A DNA stretch of 64,000 nucleotides. Source: Sindora glabra (lineage: Eukaryota > Streptophyta > Magnoliopsida > Fabales > Fabaceae). The stretch is from NCBI GenBank assembly GCA_020226215.1, contig CM035234.1, positions 496,001-560,000 of the forward strand, read 5' to 3'. The notes beneath the pieces are model-generated. The model was not told where the DNA came from, did no database searches, and saw only the letters and a list, made by a program, of their open reading frames with translations. The first letter of the stretch is position 1. Every line of letters starts with the position of its first letter. Of this stretch, positions 25,235-37,400 are shown one piece after another. The position numbers and the translations under genes were made by a program.

Positions 25235-25900
25235 TAAGGGTGGGCAAAATGTTCTAAACTGATTTAAATCGACCGAATCATTTTACATTCGATCAGTTTA
25301 AATTAATTGATTATAATAAACAGTTAGATTTGAAAATTTATTATTTTTTTCAATTTTTTTTCGGTTAGTTGTGGGTTTGAAAATTTTCAACCATATTAAA
25401 TCATAACCGATCGAATTATTATAAAATATAAGAATCTACTTTATATGGTGCATTTTAAGGCCATCTATTATTTATCCCTTCATTCTCTCAGCTTTCACAG
25501 ACCATTTTTCAATCTTAATAACATGCTCTCAAATATTTTCATCTTAAAAAAATAACTCAACACTTATTTAAATTTAAATTTGTCTCGCCAAATTTTAGAT
25601 AAAATATAGGTGCGGAGGTATAGAAATTAGGTAAAATTCATTATAAATTATTCATTTTCTTATATTTTATTTAAAATGTGAAGAGATGGGAGACCTATAA
25701 ACTTTCTTACATGCTAAATTTTTTTTAAAATGATTAATATTTTAAACCACTTTTAACCATTTATAATCAATTAATTCGGTTAATAACGATTTGAGTAATA
25801 GTTTTAATCGATTGTAATATATTTAAGGAGATAATTAATTTAAAATGATTAATTAATTTGCAAACCGAAACCAATTGAAATCGAAATTTGCCCACCCCTA
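25235..25900. mobile_element. hAT-like non-autonomous element (MITE)
   Basis: The element begins TAAGGGTGGGCAAA and ends with the inverted TTTGCCCACCCCTA, so 13 of 14 terminal bases match. The flanks GTCAGTGG (25227-25234) and ATCAGCGG (25901-25908) match at 6 of 8 positions, consistent with an aged 8-bp duplication typical of hAT insertions. The 666-bp interior is AT-rich with AACCGA/TCGGTT words near both ends and no transposase frame. Confidence 0.75.
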
Positions 25901-27204
25901 ATCAGCGGCTTATAAATTGATTTGAATTTTGTCTTGATAAATTATGTTTATGAAGAAGATAGAGGATGCATAAATTTAATTATTTGATTCATATTATAAA
26001 TGTCATTCACCTATTACAAGGTTTGGATTATTTAATTTTTTGTCATTTTTCAGATCAATTTTTATGTATAATAGAATTCATAAAAAATATATATTTTTTA
26101 ACATGATGGAAAATGAGCAAAAGACAAAAAGAAAATTCAGGTCTCTTTACCTCATCTTCTAGGATTATCTTTATACAAGTATTCAAAATTTTTGAGTTTT
26201 CTAATAAAAATTTAATGTAAAATGTGTAAAAATTACAATTTTTTTTATAAAACACTGTAATTGTAAATGTATATAAATTTTTTGTCCAATTAGTAAAAAA
26301 TTATTTGAAAGATCATCTCATTTTTTATATAAAGGTTAAATTTTTAATTAAAAATTATAAAAAAAAAATTCTTTAAAAGACTTGTCATCAATCATTACCA
26401 ATATATGAATTAATAGGAATTTTCTTGAATCCATATCAAATTTTCAATACGTAATCCTATTTTATACGATCCATTTAGGTAAATATAAAAAAAGCCTTTT
26501 TTTAATAAAAAAATCCCTCATTTCATATCTCTTTTTGATTTGTATCTTTTTCTTTTCTTTTTATTACTATTTTTAGAAAGGTAAAAATATAAATTTTATC
26601 CTAAAATTTATTTATTTTTATTCAAATTCATAATTTAAAATAAAAAATTTATATTTATTTAATTTTAAAATTCATTTTATTATTTTCTTTAAAAGATAAA
26701 AACAAAAGAATCATATGAAATGTGTGAGGTGGGATATGTGAATTTCTTATTATTATTTTTAAAGTAACGAAGAATTTTATTTTTTAAAATCAAATATTTT
26801 ATTATTAAATAACTTTTTTTAAATCTTAGAATTATTAAATAAAATAAAAATATAAATTTTAATATTTTAATAATATAAATTTGCATTATATTTTAGGTTG
26901 TTTATTTTCTATTTTTAAAAATAATTTTTTATTTTTTATTTTTAAAATATAAAAAATCTGTTTGACAATGTATTTTTAAACTTTATTTTTAAAAATTATT
27001 TTTTAAATATATAATTTAAATAAGAATAACTTTTAATTTTTTAACTTATTTTTATTCTGAATGTTAATTTTATAATTAAATCAAATATTTTTTATTTATA
27101 ATATTAACCATTTTTTAATTTTAATTTTTTTAATTTTAAAAATAATTTTTAAAAATATAAAACAAAAATATATTCAAATACACCTTTTACTATTTTTATT
27201 GCAT

Positions 27205-27241
27205 GCCCACAATGCACGAGCGTTGCCCACAATGCACGAGC
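27205..27241. repeat. 20-bp tandem repeat upstream of the Ca2+-ATPase gene
   Basis: GCCCACAATGCACGAGC occurs twice with a period of exactly 20 bp, and a partial GCACGAGCAT recurs near 27308. It lies about 0.9 kb upstream of the ATG at the abrupt switch from AT-rich to normal composition, so it may be in the promoter or leader. Confidence 0.7.
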
Positions 27242-28139
27242 ATGAAAGCAGGAGGCCGGAAGTTTCCGCGAAATTTCTGCCTCGGCCTTTATCTCTCCAG
27301 ACTCTCTGCACGAGCATTTGCAACAGTTGGTAGCAGGATTAGGTCAATCCTAATTACTGAAACACCATCTCTACCTTCAGGGAGACGCGGACTTTTGGCA
27401 ATGGAATCTGCAGAATAGACTGAGTATGTTGTCCGTATGCTGCTTTGCTTCCCAGCTCATGAACAACGGTTAGCCATTTTCTGTCCTGGTAATTTTCCCA
27501 CTTTCTTCCATTATTTCTTCCCTTCAAAACCATTCATCAATCAGTCATTCACACTCCCCAAAGTCAATCAGTCAAGCTGCAAAGTCTCTCACTTTTTCTT
27601 TCGTGTCTTTATTGGTGATACTGATTATTACCAAAACTTGAAAGTTTAAACTCATTCAGACAACATAGACTACACTTTTATGCCAATGGTTTGCGTTAAA
27701 TCTGTTCATGAAGATTCAGACATCGTCTTCTTATACCCGCTATTATAATATGATTTCAACAACTTTGTTACTAATTAATCTGTTAAGAGCCATCGTATCT
27801 TGCTATTTTTAGAAGTGTCATCCTGGTTTGTGTCCACAAAATGTTAACTGCCAAGCTACTAGCATTGCCTAACAATAGCACAGCGAAACCGTAGCTCCAC
27901 GAGGACAGCTACCTCATTGTGTTTCTCATTTTTCCTTTCCTTTTTATTACAATATATATTATATAGTTTATGATTTCCGCTGTGTTGATTTTGTTGCTTG
28001 AGGTGGTAGGCTCGTATAAGGAGTCTCTTCGTCCTCTCTCTGTTGGTGCCTGCCATCTCTTTGCCCCCCTTAATTCCCAATCTGAAGCCATTGTGAATAA
28101 GCAGCAGGAACACGCCATTTGTGTTGTTGTTTGCCAACC
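27242..28139 (+). promoter_or_regulatory. upstream region and 5' leader of the Ca2+-ATPase gene
   Basis: Nine hundred bases of near-normal composition precede the ATG without a protein-coding frame I can recognise. Part is probably transcribed leader. TCCTG|GTAATTTTC at about 27489 could be a donor of a leader intron, but no acceptor can be fixed, so the transcription start and any leader intron remain undetermined. Confidence 0.35.
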
Positions 28140-28378
28140 ATGACATCCGCCTCTCATGGTTCTACTTCTTCTTCCAATGGCCTCCTCACTGTCACTATTG
28201 CCAGACCAGTTGACGATGATGAGGTTGTTTCCTCCTCCAAACATGATGCCCATAATATTGATGATGACGACAAACTTGAGGAGGATCCTGATGATCCTTT
28301 CAACATTGCCCGCACCAAGAATGCGCCTCCGGAGACACTCAAGCGATGGCGAGTAAGCAATGCCTTCCCTTTCTTATA

Positions 28379-28424
<46 letters not shown>

Positions 28425-31400
28425 CTATATATGTATGTATGTATGTATGTGGAAACTATATACATGTAAACGCACACACATTCTTGTCATTCACCTGGCA
28501 GACACAATGCAGATGCTTCATGCTTACAACCATTAATTTTGAATGCTACTCCGGTCTGCTGGATAAGAATTGTGCCTTTTTTTGTTTTGGTATTTTATTG
28601 GAAAGTGTAATGCAGCTTCAGAGCCATATGATTTTTGGCTAGAAACCGAAAAGCATGTGTTGCACATGCAAATGTGTTCTGAAGCAAGCTAGATGCTCAA
28701 AATTGAAGAAATGGGGAGATTCCGGTTTTCAAATAACTTGCATGGAAATATTTTGATTCCGATTTCATAAGGGGAAAAAAATGTTGGAGCTAACCTTAAA
28801 CGCATTGATTTAACTCACTTAATGCACTTCTCAACAGTATGCTATTGGTCCCTCTATATTGATGTAGATATAGGATTTTCTAATGGTTTGGCTTATGAAA
28901 ATTAGTTGATACAGATTACATGTCACTGTTGTAATTTTAGCATGGAAAAATAATATTGTGTTTGTGCAAGACATTGGAACTGAAGCCTCGCTTATTTGCA
29001 GCAAACAGCATTAGTGCTCAATGCTTACAGGCGATTTAGGTATACCCTGGACTTGAACAAGCATGAGGAGAAAGAACAAAAGAAAAGCCTGATTAGAGCC
29101 CATGCACAAGTTATTAGAGTAATGTTTCTGAATCTGGCAAACACGTTTCCCAAATTTCTAGCCGTATATTTCTTCTCTGATCAATGATTAACTGTTCTAT
29201 TAGGCAGCAATGCTATTCAAATTGGCTGGAGAACGTGAACTAGGTATACTGTAAACATCCTTCTTGTAAACTTCTTCTTCTATATATCACAATTTAAAAT
29301 TTACTTTGATGATTGCCAGATTTAGTTACCTAGAGCTATGAAAAAGGATTAAGTATTCTAATTATGGATATGCTGCCAAGTAACCAATATGGCATATAGC
29401 ATATTGTTGACAAGGTTAAGTTTGTAGTATGCACAAAGCAGAGGTTAACAAAAATCAAGCGGTATGGTATTCAACAATACCCATAAATCTAAAATATAGA
29501 ATACCATCACTTACTGTGTTTCTTCAGTTGCAGCATTCATTTGATAATATATTTTATGTTTTATTGGGGGTGCAAAATGTGAATTCAAACTTATTAACTT
29601 GGTAAATGAATAGTACAGAGTTAATTCTTTCTTATTCCTCTGTTCTTTTCTAGTTTTCAGTTTTCCTGATATCTTTGATGGCTACAATTTTTTAATGGCT
29701 GGTGTTGCTATAAGCTATTAGCAGATTAGTTAGAATGGTTAGGAAAGTTGCTAACTATCATGCCCTCCACTTATGCAGTGAATAATTGTAAGGTCTATTA
29801 CATCCTCTAGTTGATATAATGTTTAGATTTATCTACTCATGAAATTTACACACTACTAAAGAGCTGTTAGTGTTTTAAGTATTATGTGGATTATAACACA
29901 CACATGCTATGCATGCATTATGTATTAGGAATGTTGATTTATAGCTTAAACATACTCTTTTGTGACAATTATTAAAATTTACCTTGCCACTTTTTTTCAT
30001 AACTCTAAATAAGCATAACTACATGTGGCTGAGGCATATTTTGAAGTGGTATTAACATTTAAATTACTTATTGGTTTTTGACATATTTTGAATTATCCAG
30101 TAATAAGTACAGCAGGGGCACCTCCAACCCTATTTGGTGAATATGCAATTGGACTTGAACAACTTGCTTCAATGTCTAAGGATCAAAACGCTTCTATTTT
30201 GCAACAATACGGAGGGGCAAGTCTACCTTGACCATATATCTTGGTTTGCTTATACAGATTTGCAGCAATTTACTTTGTTAATATTCAACGGTAACTTATT
30301 CAGGTTAAAGGATTATCACATTTACTACAATCAGATCCTGAGAAGGGAATCGATGGAAGTGAAATTGATATAGTAAAAAGAAAAAATGCATTTGGGACCA
30401 ATACATATCCTCGGAAGAAGGGGCGAAGTTTTGTGGTATATACATCTGATGTCATCTTGTAACTCTTATAAATTATGGTTGATGAATTGTTTGCTATGAT
30501 GTATTAATTCTTTAAAATTGTCTTGCAGAGGTTTCTATGGGAAGCTTGGCAAGATCTCACACTTATCATATTGATTATAGCGGCTGTGGTGTCATTGGCG
30601 CTTGGAATAAAAACAGAGGTGTGCTTTGAGCCTAAATAGTAAATGGAGCACTGCTAATTCATACTTGCTCTTGTGGAATGCACCTTTTTTTTTTCTGATG
30701 ATTTTATGGAGTGTACCGGTATCTTAATGATTGTCTGTTCCGATTGTTGCTCATGGGAGTATATGTTTTCGCTCTTTATTTTGAAAAGACTGACATGCAC
30801 TAAGGTTTATCTGTTCTCTCATTTATAATTTGCTAGGGATTGGAAGAAGGATGGTATGATGGAGGAAGCATAGCTTTTGCTGTTTTGCTTGTCATTATAG
30901 TTACAGGTATTGCAATTAATCTCTTCTTGTATATTTTTGTTTCTAATGAATAGGATTGGCTTTATCCTATCAAAGTTTTTAATGGTGTCTATTGGACTGC
31001 CATGCAAATAAGAAATGAAATTGATGATCTTTTTCTTTGTTAATATTAATGTTTATTTTCCTTGAGCTATTTTTTTTCTTGGGGTGTTTCCCTAATAAAT
31101 GACCCCTTCAAGGAGTACATCTTGGACTAACTCTGTTACTCACTTTGGCTATGTCTGCTAGCTGTGAGTGATTACCGGCAATCTCTGCAATTTCAGAATT
31201 TGAATGCAGAAAAACAAAATATACAGTTGGAGGTTTGTAACCTTATTACCATTAAAGCTTAATTCATCATTGAGAAGCTAATTGTTAGTAGCGACTAATT
31301 TTTAAAGCCATACTCTAGCTAGAAGCTGACACATCTATTTATATAATATGTACAGGAATAAGGTTACAACAAGGCTAAAATTCATCTAGGTCCATAGCCC

Positions 31401-34400
31401 ATAATTCACATCTAATTATCCACTAACACTCCCTCTTAAAGTAAAGTATGGATATTAAACATGCATAACTTGTTACAAATATCATCTACTCTTTTTTTTT
31501 TGAGAGAGCTTTAGTAAATAAATGAACTAATTGTTCACCAACTCTAGTATGTCTAAGATTAATAATCCCTTATTGAAGTTTTTCTTTAACAAAATGAAAG
31601 TCTACTTATACATTTTTTGTTCATTCATGAAAAACTAGATTTGTTGTAATATGAGTAGCGGTTCGATTATTGTACCACAACTGCATAGTTCCAAAGGACT
31701 TAATTCCAAACTGATGCCATACAAGTTTAGGTGTAGCATGAGTTATGGCTCAATACTTTGTGCTTGAACAGAATACCACTATTTATTTTTTACTTTTTCA
31801 AAACAAAAGATTTCTATCAACAAACACATAGTATTCAAAGTTAGACATTCTATCTATGAAACATCTTATTTAATTTGTATTAGAGAAACCTTTGATTCTA
31901 CAATGATCATGATTTTTATACACAATCTCATGTCTAGGTATTTTTTTAAGATATCATAGGATATGCATAATTGTGTCCCAATGTAAAGTTCTTGGAGAAT
32001 CCATAAACAGATTTGTCATACTTACTGGAAGGGCAATATCTGGTTTAGTTATGATAAGGTAGTTGAGTTTACCTACTAGTCATCTATATCACTCTAGATC
32101 TTGTAGCAATTTCCCATCTTTTAAGTTAAGTATAACATTTGAAATCATAAGTCCACTTAAGAGAGTAAGAACATATTTCCTTTGAAACAAAAAGATTCCT
32201 TTTTTTGTTTAAACAATTTCAATCCTTAAGAAATACTGAAGTATTTTAAGGTCTTTAGTTTAAAACTTGGTTTAAAGAAAATCTTTTAACTTTAAAATAC
32301 CTAAATTTATTACTATTAGTGGTCACAATATCATTTACATACATAGCTAGACAACTAAAATTTAATTGTTTATAAAACATTGAATAGTCGTAATCACTTT
32401 TCTTCATTCTAAATTCTGTCACCACCTTACAAAATCTCTCGAACCAAGCCCAAGGAGAGTGCTTTAGGCCATACACAGATTTTTCTCAGTCAACAAATTT
32501 TGCTATACTCCCCTTGAGCAATAAACTTAGGTGATTGCTCTATATGTACAAATTTATGTAAAGGTGGTTCAGTTTACCCACTAACCATCTATATTGCTTT
32601 GGATCTTCTAGCAATTCCTCATTTTCTAGGTCAAGCTTAACACTCGGAATTATAGGAGTATCATATGATTTAAATCTAAGCATTTCTATTTCACTCAGCA
32701 GATCAAGAATATATTTCCTATGAGACAAGAAGATTTCTTTTTTTTTTCCTTAAGCAATTACAATCCTAAAGAAATATTGAAGTGTTCCAAGATCTTTGGT
32801 TTGAATCTTGGTTTGAAGAAAATCTAACTTTGAAATATATAATTTATCATTACCAGTAATCATAATATCATTCACATATATAATTAGAAGAATACAATTA
32901 TACAATCAAAATTTGATTATTTATAGAACACTGAATAGTTATGATCACTTTTCTTTATCCCAAATTTTGTCACTACCTTACTAAATCTCTCAAACAAAGT
33001 TCGTGGAGAGTGCTTTAGGCTATATATAGATTTTAACATTAAGTTGATAGAGAGGCTAGACAGGAAGGTTGCAAAAGAGATAAACAATCAAATAAGAGTG
33101 ATTTTAGCAACGAGTGAGAAAGTTTTTGAATAAGTCACACCATTAATTTGCACACACCTTTTTGCCACTAAATGGGCCTTTAAGCAAGCAACAGTACAAT
33201 TAATGTTGACTTTTATGGTATACACCCACTTCCACTTAATAGATTTTTTTCCCCATCTTGTAATGATACAATATCCACTTCCCTTATTGGGATAAGACTT
33301 TGTTGTTATTGTTGTTGTTGTTATTATTGTTGTAATGATACAATATCCCATGTCTGATTTGCAGCAAGAGTTTGCATTTCTTTCTCTATAACAGCATGCC
33401 ATTTAAAGTGAGAGTGCCTCTTCTTCAGCCTTAGAAATAGTATTAGAATTAAGTGGGGCAAAAATAATTGGGAAGACATAGGTAGGAAGGTATAGGAGAC
33501 ATAGTTAGAAATGGGATAAGAGTGATTAGTATTATTTCGCTGAGTACAACTACGTGTACGTTTCTAGTGGGCAATAGGAATATCAAAATCAAATAAAAAA
33601 GGAGGAGGATTTGATGAAGAAGAAGCTGGTACGGGAAATAAAGTTGGAGGCAATCTAATGACTGGTGGAGCCCTAAATTGCTTGGAGTTGTCAAGTGATG
33701 TTGCAGCTACTTGCAATTTGCAAGAATAAACATGTTCAATAAGAGAATGAGTCTAATTGTTTTCTTAGGGGGGTGTGATGAGATTCTAGAGGAGCAAAAT
33801 TTCATAAGAAAATGTTTAGCAAGAGGATCATACTTAGATATGGAGGAAAAGGGTTCAGAAGAGCCAAAAAAGAAAATGAACTTAAAGAATGTAATATTAG
33901 AAGAGACAATATAATGATTCAAATTAGGAGAGGAACACCGGTACCCTTTTTGTGTACAAGAATAATCAAGAAATACACATTTTGAGGACTGTGAATTGAG
34001 TTTGGATACTTGAAGATGATCTTGAACAAAGTAAATACAACAAAAAATATATGGATGGAGAGAGAGAGAGAGAGAGAAGGAAACAAAATGGAGTAAGTTA
34101 CCTCACCATTGAGAATTGAAGAAGGTATTTGATTAATTAAGAAATAGGCTGTGTAGATGGCATTCGCCCAAAAAATTCTTAGATACTGTCATCCGAAACA
34201 ATAAAGCATGGGAAATTTTCATTAAGTGATAATTCTTCCATTTATTTACTGCATTTTCCTATGGAGTAACCGCACAAGAAAATTGATGAATTATTCTATA
34301 TTGAGACAATAAGATGCAAATTGAGTAGAAAAATATTCTTTAGTATTATCACTATGCAAATGATGGATAAATGTGTTAAATCAATTCAAAATTTCAAAAT

Positions 34401-37400
34401 ATAAAATACAAAAGATTTCAAATAATTTTGAACAATTTTTCATAAAATAAAGCTAAGTAACTATTGAATAATCATTTATAAAAGTAACAAAATAATGAAA
34501 ACTAAACTGAGAAACAACTAGGCAAGGGATTCAAACATGTGAATGTACTAAATCAAATAGGGATGAAACCCATTTGTTGACTTTAGAAATATAAGATTGA
34601 TGATATTATTTAGCAAATTGACATGATTCACAATTTAAACTAGACATAGAACTTAAATTAGGAAACAACTTTTATAAAGCTGATAAGGATGAATGACTAG
34701 AGTAACAAGTGAAAGTAGTTGTAGCAATAATTGGTCGAGAGACTTTCTCTTCAAGAAAATATAAACCACCAAATCTTCTCTGTCAACTGATTTTGAAAAG
34801 CACAATAGCCCAACAAAATAAAAAAAAGAAGAAAGACACCACATTTATATGCATATGTTATTTGACTAACCAAAAGCAAATTGAATTGAAACTTTGGAAG
34901 ACACAATGCATCAAAGAAGGATATATTAGGGTTGATATTCACCATAACACATCTAACAACAATAACTTTAGACCTATTAGATAAAGTAACATGAGATAGA
35001 AGAAAAGGTTGAAAAAAGGATAGGTTAACTTGTTTGAATCATCACATGATCAGTAGCATCCAAATCAATGATTCATTTAGAATTGGTATGGGAAAGGCAT
35101 GTAGCAGGATCACTTTTTTATGCTAATGTAGTAATAGATTTAGGGGGTGGTTGTCGCTGAGTGGCTTAGAACTGTAAATACTTAGCATACTCACTCTTTA
35201 ACAAACTTATAATGCCATCATCATCATTATCTTGTGGTTGATTATTTATAGTAACATATGCAGACCAAAATGGTGGTGTATTTTTTCTTAGTAACTTGGG
35301 GCAAAATCTCTTGATATGTCGATGCTATTAGTAGTAATAACAAGAAACAATGCTACCAGAATCAGCATGCTTTCTGCCTCTTCTCCCCTACCACTTATAC
35401 TAGCACCATGAGTACTAGAGCCAACCAAGGTAGATGACTCATTCATATGACGAGAAGAAGAAGATGAATCATTGCATGCTTGCTGAATATGATAAAAGCA
35501 TACTAAGTTCAAGAGGCAATGCTATGAGAAAACACATAGCTCCAAATTGTTCTTGTTGAAAATGCATTTTATCAGCATTAGTAGTAATAGGTAGAAGAGA
35601 ACTCCATTGTTGAAAAGGACAAAATGATTAGTATAAATTTGAGATGAAGTCTTACCATTCACACCAGGATGAATTAAGAACCGAGTCAAATCATAGATTT
35701 GATGCCTGTTGTCCTTTACAAAATAAAATGACCCAAAAGCTTTGCATAACTCCTTGACTATACGGCTATACACAATATTGTCATCAACTTCATTGGTCAA
35801 AGTGTTACATATACATCTGACCAATTATCAATCTTCCATAATCCACTTCTCGTTTGTACTATCCGTAGGCAATTGTTTGGTTATATGATCAATTATGTGA
35901 AACTCATTAAGAAAGCACTCAATAGCCCTCTATCATCCAATATACTATCGGCCTTTTAAATCCAACTTCCAATCAATTGTTCGTCCACCAACTGGAAGCA
36001 AATTGGAAAAATCAGACTTGAAATTTGATTTTCCTTTATCATTACTATTTTTAAGTGTACCGTGTGCAACAAAATCAGAACCCCTCCTAGTCATGAAAAT
36101 GAATTTGCAGAGAAGATCAAGAAAAATTCTAGAAAATTATAAAAAAAATAGAAAAACCACACGAGAGTCTCGAAATTGTAGAAATAACCACCCATAATGA
36201 ATCAGAGGGGTCTGAAATTGTTTCGGTTACCATGCGGCAGCGAAGTTCTTTGCATGTGGGCTTTATCTGCCTTCGTCACACACGTGTGTACTGTACATGC
36301 CATCCCCCTATGATGGTTGATCGTCGATTTGTGACCCTATCAACCCAGATCGTCTAATTGCGGTCCAAAACTCCACAAAATGTGACAAAAAGCACTTTTG
36401 GACATTGCCAAACAGCACGTTTGTTGTTGTCGGACACTGTGTCCTACGCAGCCGAAACCTCCATGATCTGAGTTTTATCTGAACGAACGGTTTTAAAGTT
36501 TAAACCATTGCTATCATCATCGTGACCTAGTCATGCATAAAAACTGAAAAGAGAGGAGAGGGGAAGAATGAGAAGAGGCAAGGTTTTTAGGAGAGAGATA
36601 TCTAGATGGAAGCTCTAAATGCTATGTTAGTAAAGAGTAATTTTTAAAATCATATTCTAGCTAGAGGTTGACACGTCTATTTATATTATAATATGCACAG
36701 GAATAAGACTATAATAGGTCTAAAATTCATTTGGGACTATAAGCCCATAATTCACATCTAATTACCTACTAACACCAATCATAAACTCTGAACTCATTTA
36801 CAGGTTCTTAGAGGCGGTAGAATGATGAAGATATCAATATTTGATATTGTTGTTGGTGATGTAGTACCACTTAAAATTGGAGATCAGGTGAGTTCATGTA
36901 ATTCTCTAGTTTAAATGAAAGATGGATAGCTTTCTTTCTACATTAACTACTATATATGTACTTAGGTTCCTGCTGACGGAGTTTTAATTACTGGACACTC
37001 ACTTGCCATTGATGAGTCCAGTATGACTGGTGAAAGCAAGATTGTAAGTTGTTTATACCATGTGTCAACATACTCATTGATTTTTGTATCCATCATCTTA
37101 CGCACTAAGTGTTTTTGCAGGTTCACAAGGATCGCAGGGCACCATTTTTGATGTCTGGTTGCAAAGTGGCAGATGGAGTTGGGACAATGCTGGTAAAATG
37201 TGATATCTTATTTCCTTGTGATAATCAACTTATTATTTGATGAACAATTTTTGCAATTGACATAACATATTGCTTCCGAGGTTTCAAATTAAGTGTAATA
37301 ATACATTTCTTTAAGTATTATCAGTTCTAACAGTTATTTTTTTCCTTTTTGTGTAACTATTGATCCTACTGGTTTGTAGACTCATGATAATACTTAAAGA

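Larger units (their letters stand above)
21995..27190. other. gene-free AT-rich intergenic region
   Basis: No gene is supportable. About 22.80-23.05 kb has near-genic composition with CG-containing words (GAGCCGCGTAGCTGAGC) but no usable frame; it may be promoter debris. The rest is very AT-rich, with a purine-rich tract, a large inverted repeat and a hAT-like MITE listed separately. The last 300 bp (about 26.89-27.19 kb) is a palindrome-rich AT block resembling another decayed MITE, with a TTTTTAAAAATAATTTTT motif at both ends. Confidence 0.6.
31283..36775 (-). mobile_element. Ty1/copia LTR retrotransposon, decayed, in intron 8 of the Ca2+-ATPase gene
   Basis: The LTRs are unusually short, about 146-150 bp. 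The plus-strand left LTR (31283-31428) starts TGTTAGTAGCGAC and ends CCACTAACA. The right LTR (about 36628-36775) starts TGTTAGTAAAGAG and ends CTACTAACA. Both share CTAGCTAGA and CCCATAATTCACATCTAATTA. Flanks CTAAT (31278-31282) and CCAAT (36776-36780) are a 5-bp target duplication with one mismatch. Coding order shows minus-strand orientation. The gag start lies near 36.1 kb (RGSDF then TIDWKL), gag sequence at about 35.52-35.82 kb, a pre-integrase FDALCLPKFQFNLLLVSQIT block near 34.85-34.94 kb, reverse transcriptase (VYGLK-like, YVND) at 32.0-33.4 kb, then RNase H. A purine tract (AAGAGGGAG) abuts the downstream LTR on the minus strand, and a degenerate initiator-tRNA primer site follows the upstream LTR. 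Many stops and frameshifts make it inactive. Confidence 0.9.

Noticed and set aside
28119..28139. Upstream in-frame TTG extension of the Ca2+-ATPase
   Set aside because: TTG is not a normal plant nuclear start; the ATG at 28140 gives the expected ACA9-type N-terminus.
28154..28477. 107-codon minus-strand frame opposite exon 1 of the Ca2+-ATPase gene
   Set aside because: A shadow of the real exon on the other strand joined to a microsatellite.
30217..30223. Possible frameshift or sequencing error at the exon 4 end of the Ca2+-ATPase gene
   Set aside because: A GC-AG intron explains the reading frame exactly, with GCAAGT matching the usual GC-donor consensus.
31283..36775. Reading the intron 8 retroelement frames as separate genes
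   Set aside because: LTRs, target duplication and copia domain order show one decayed retrotransposon.
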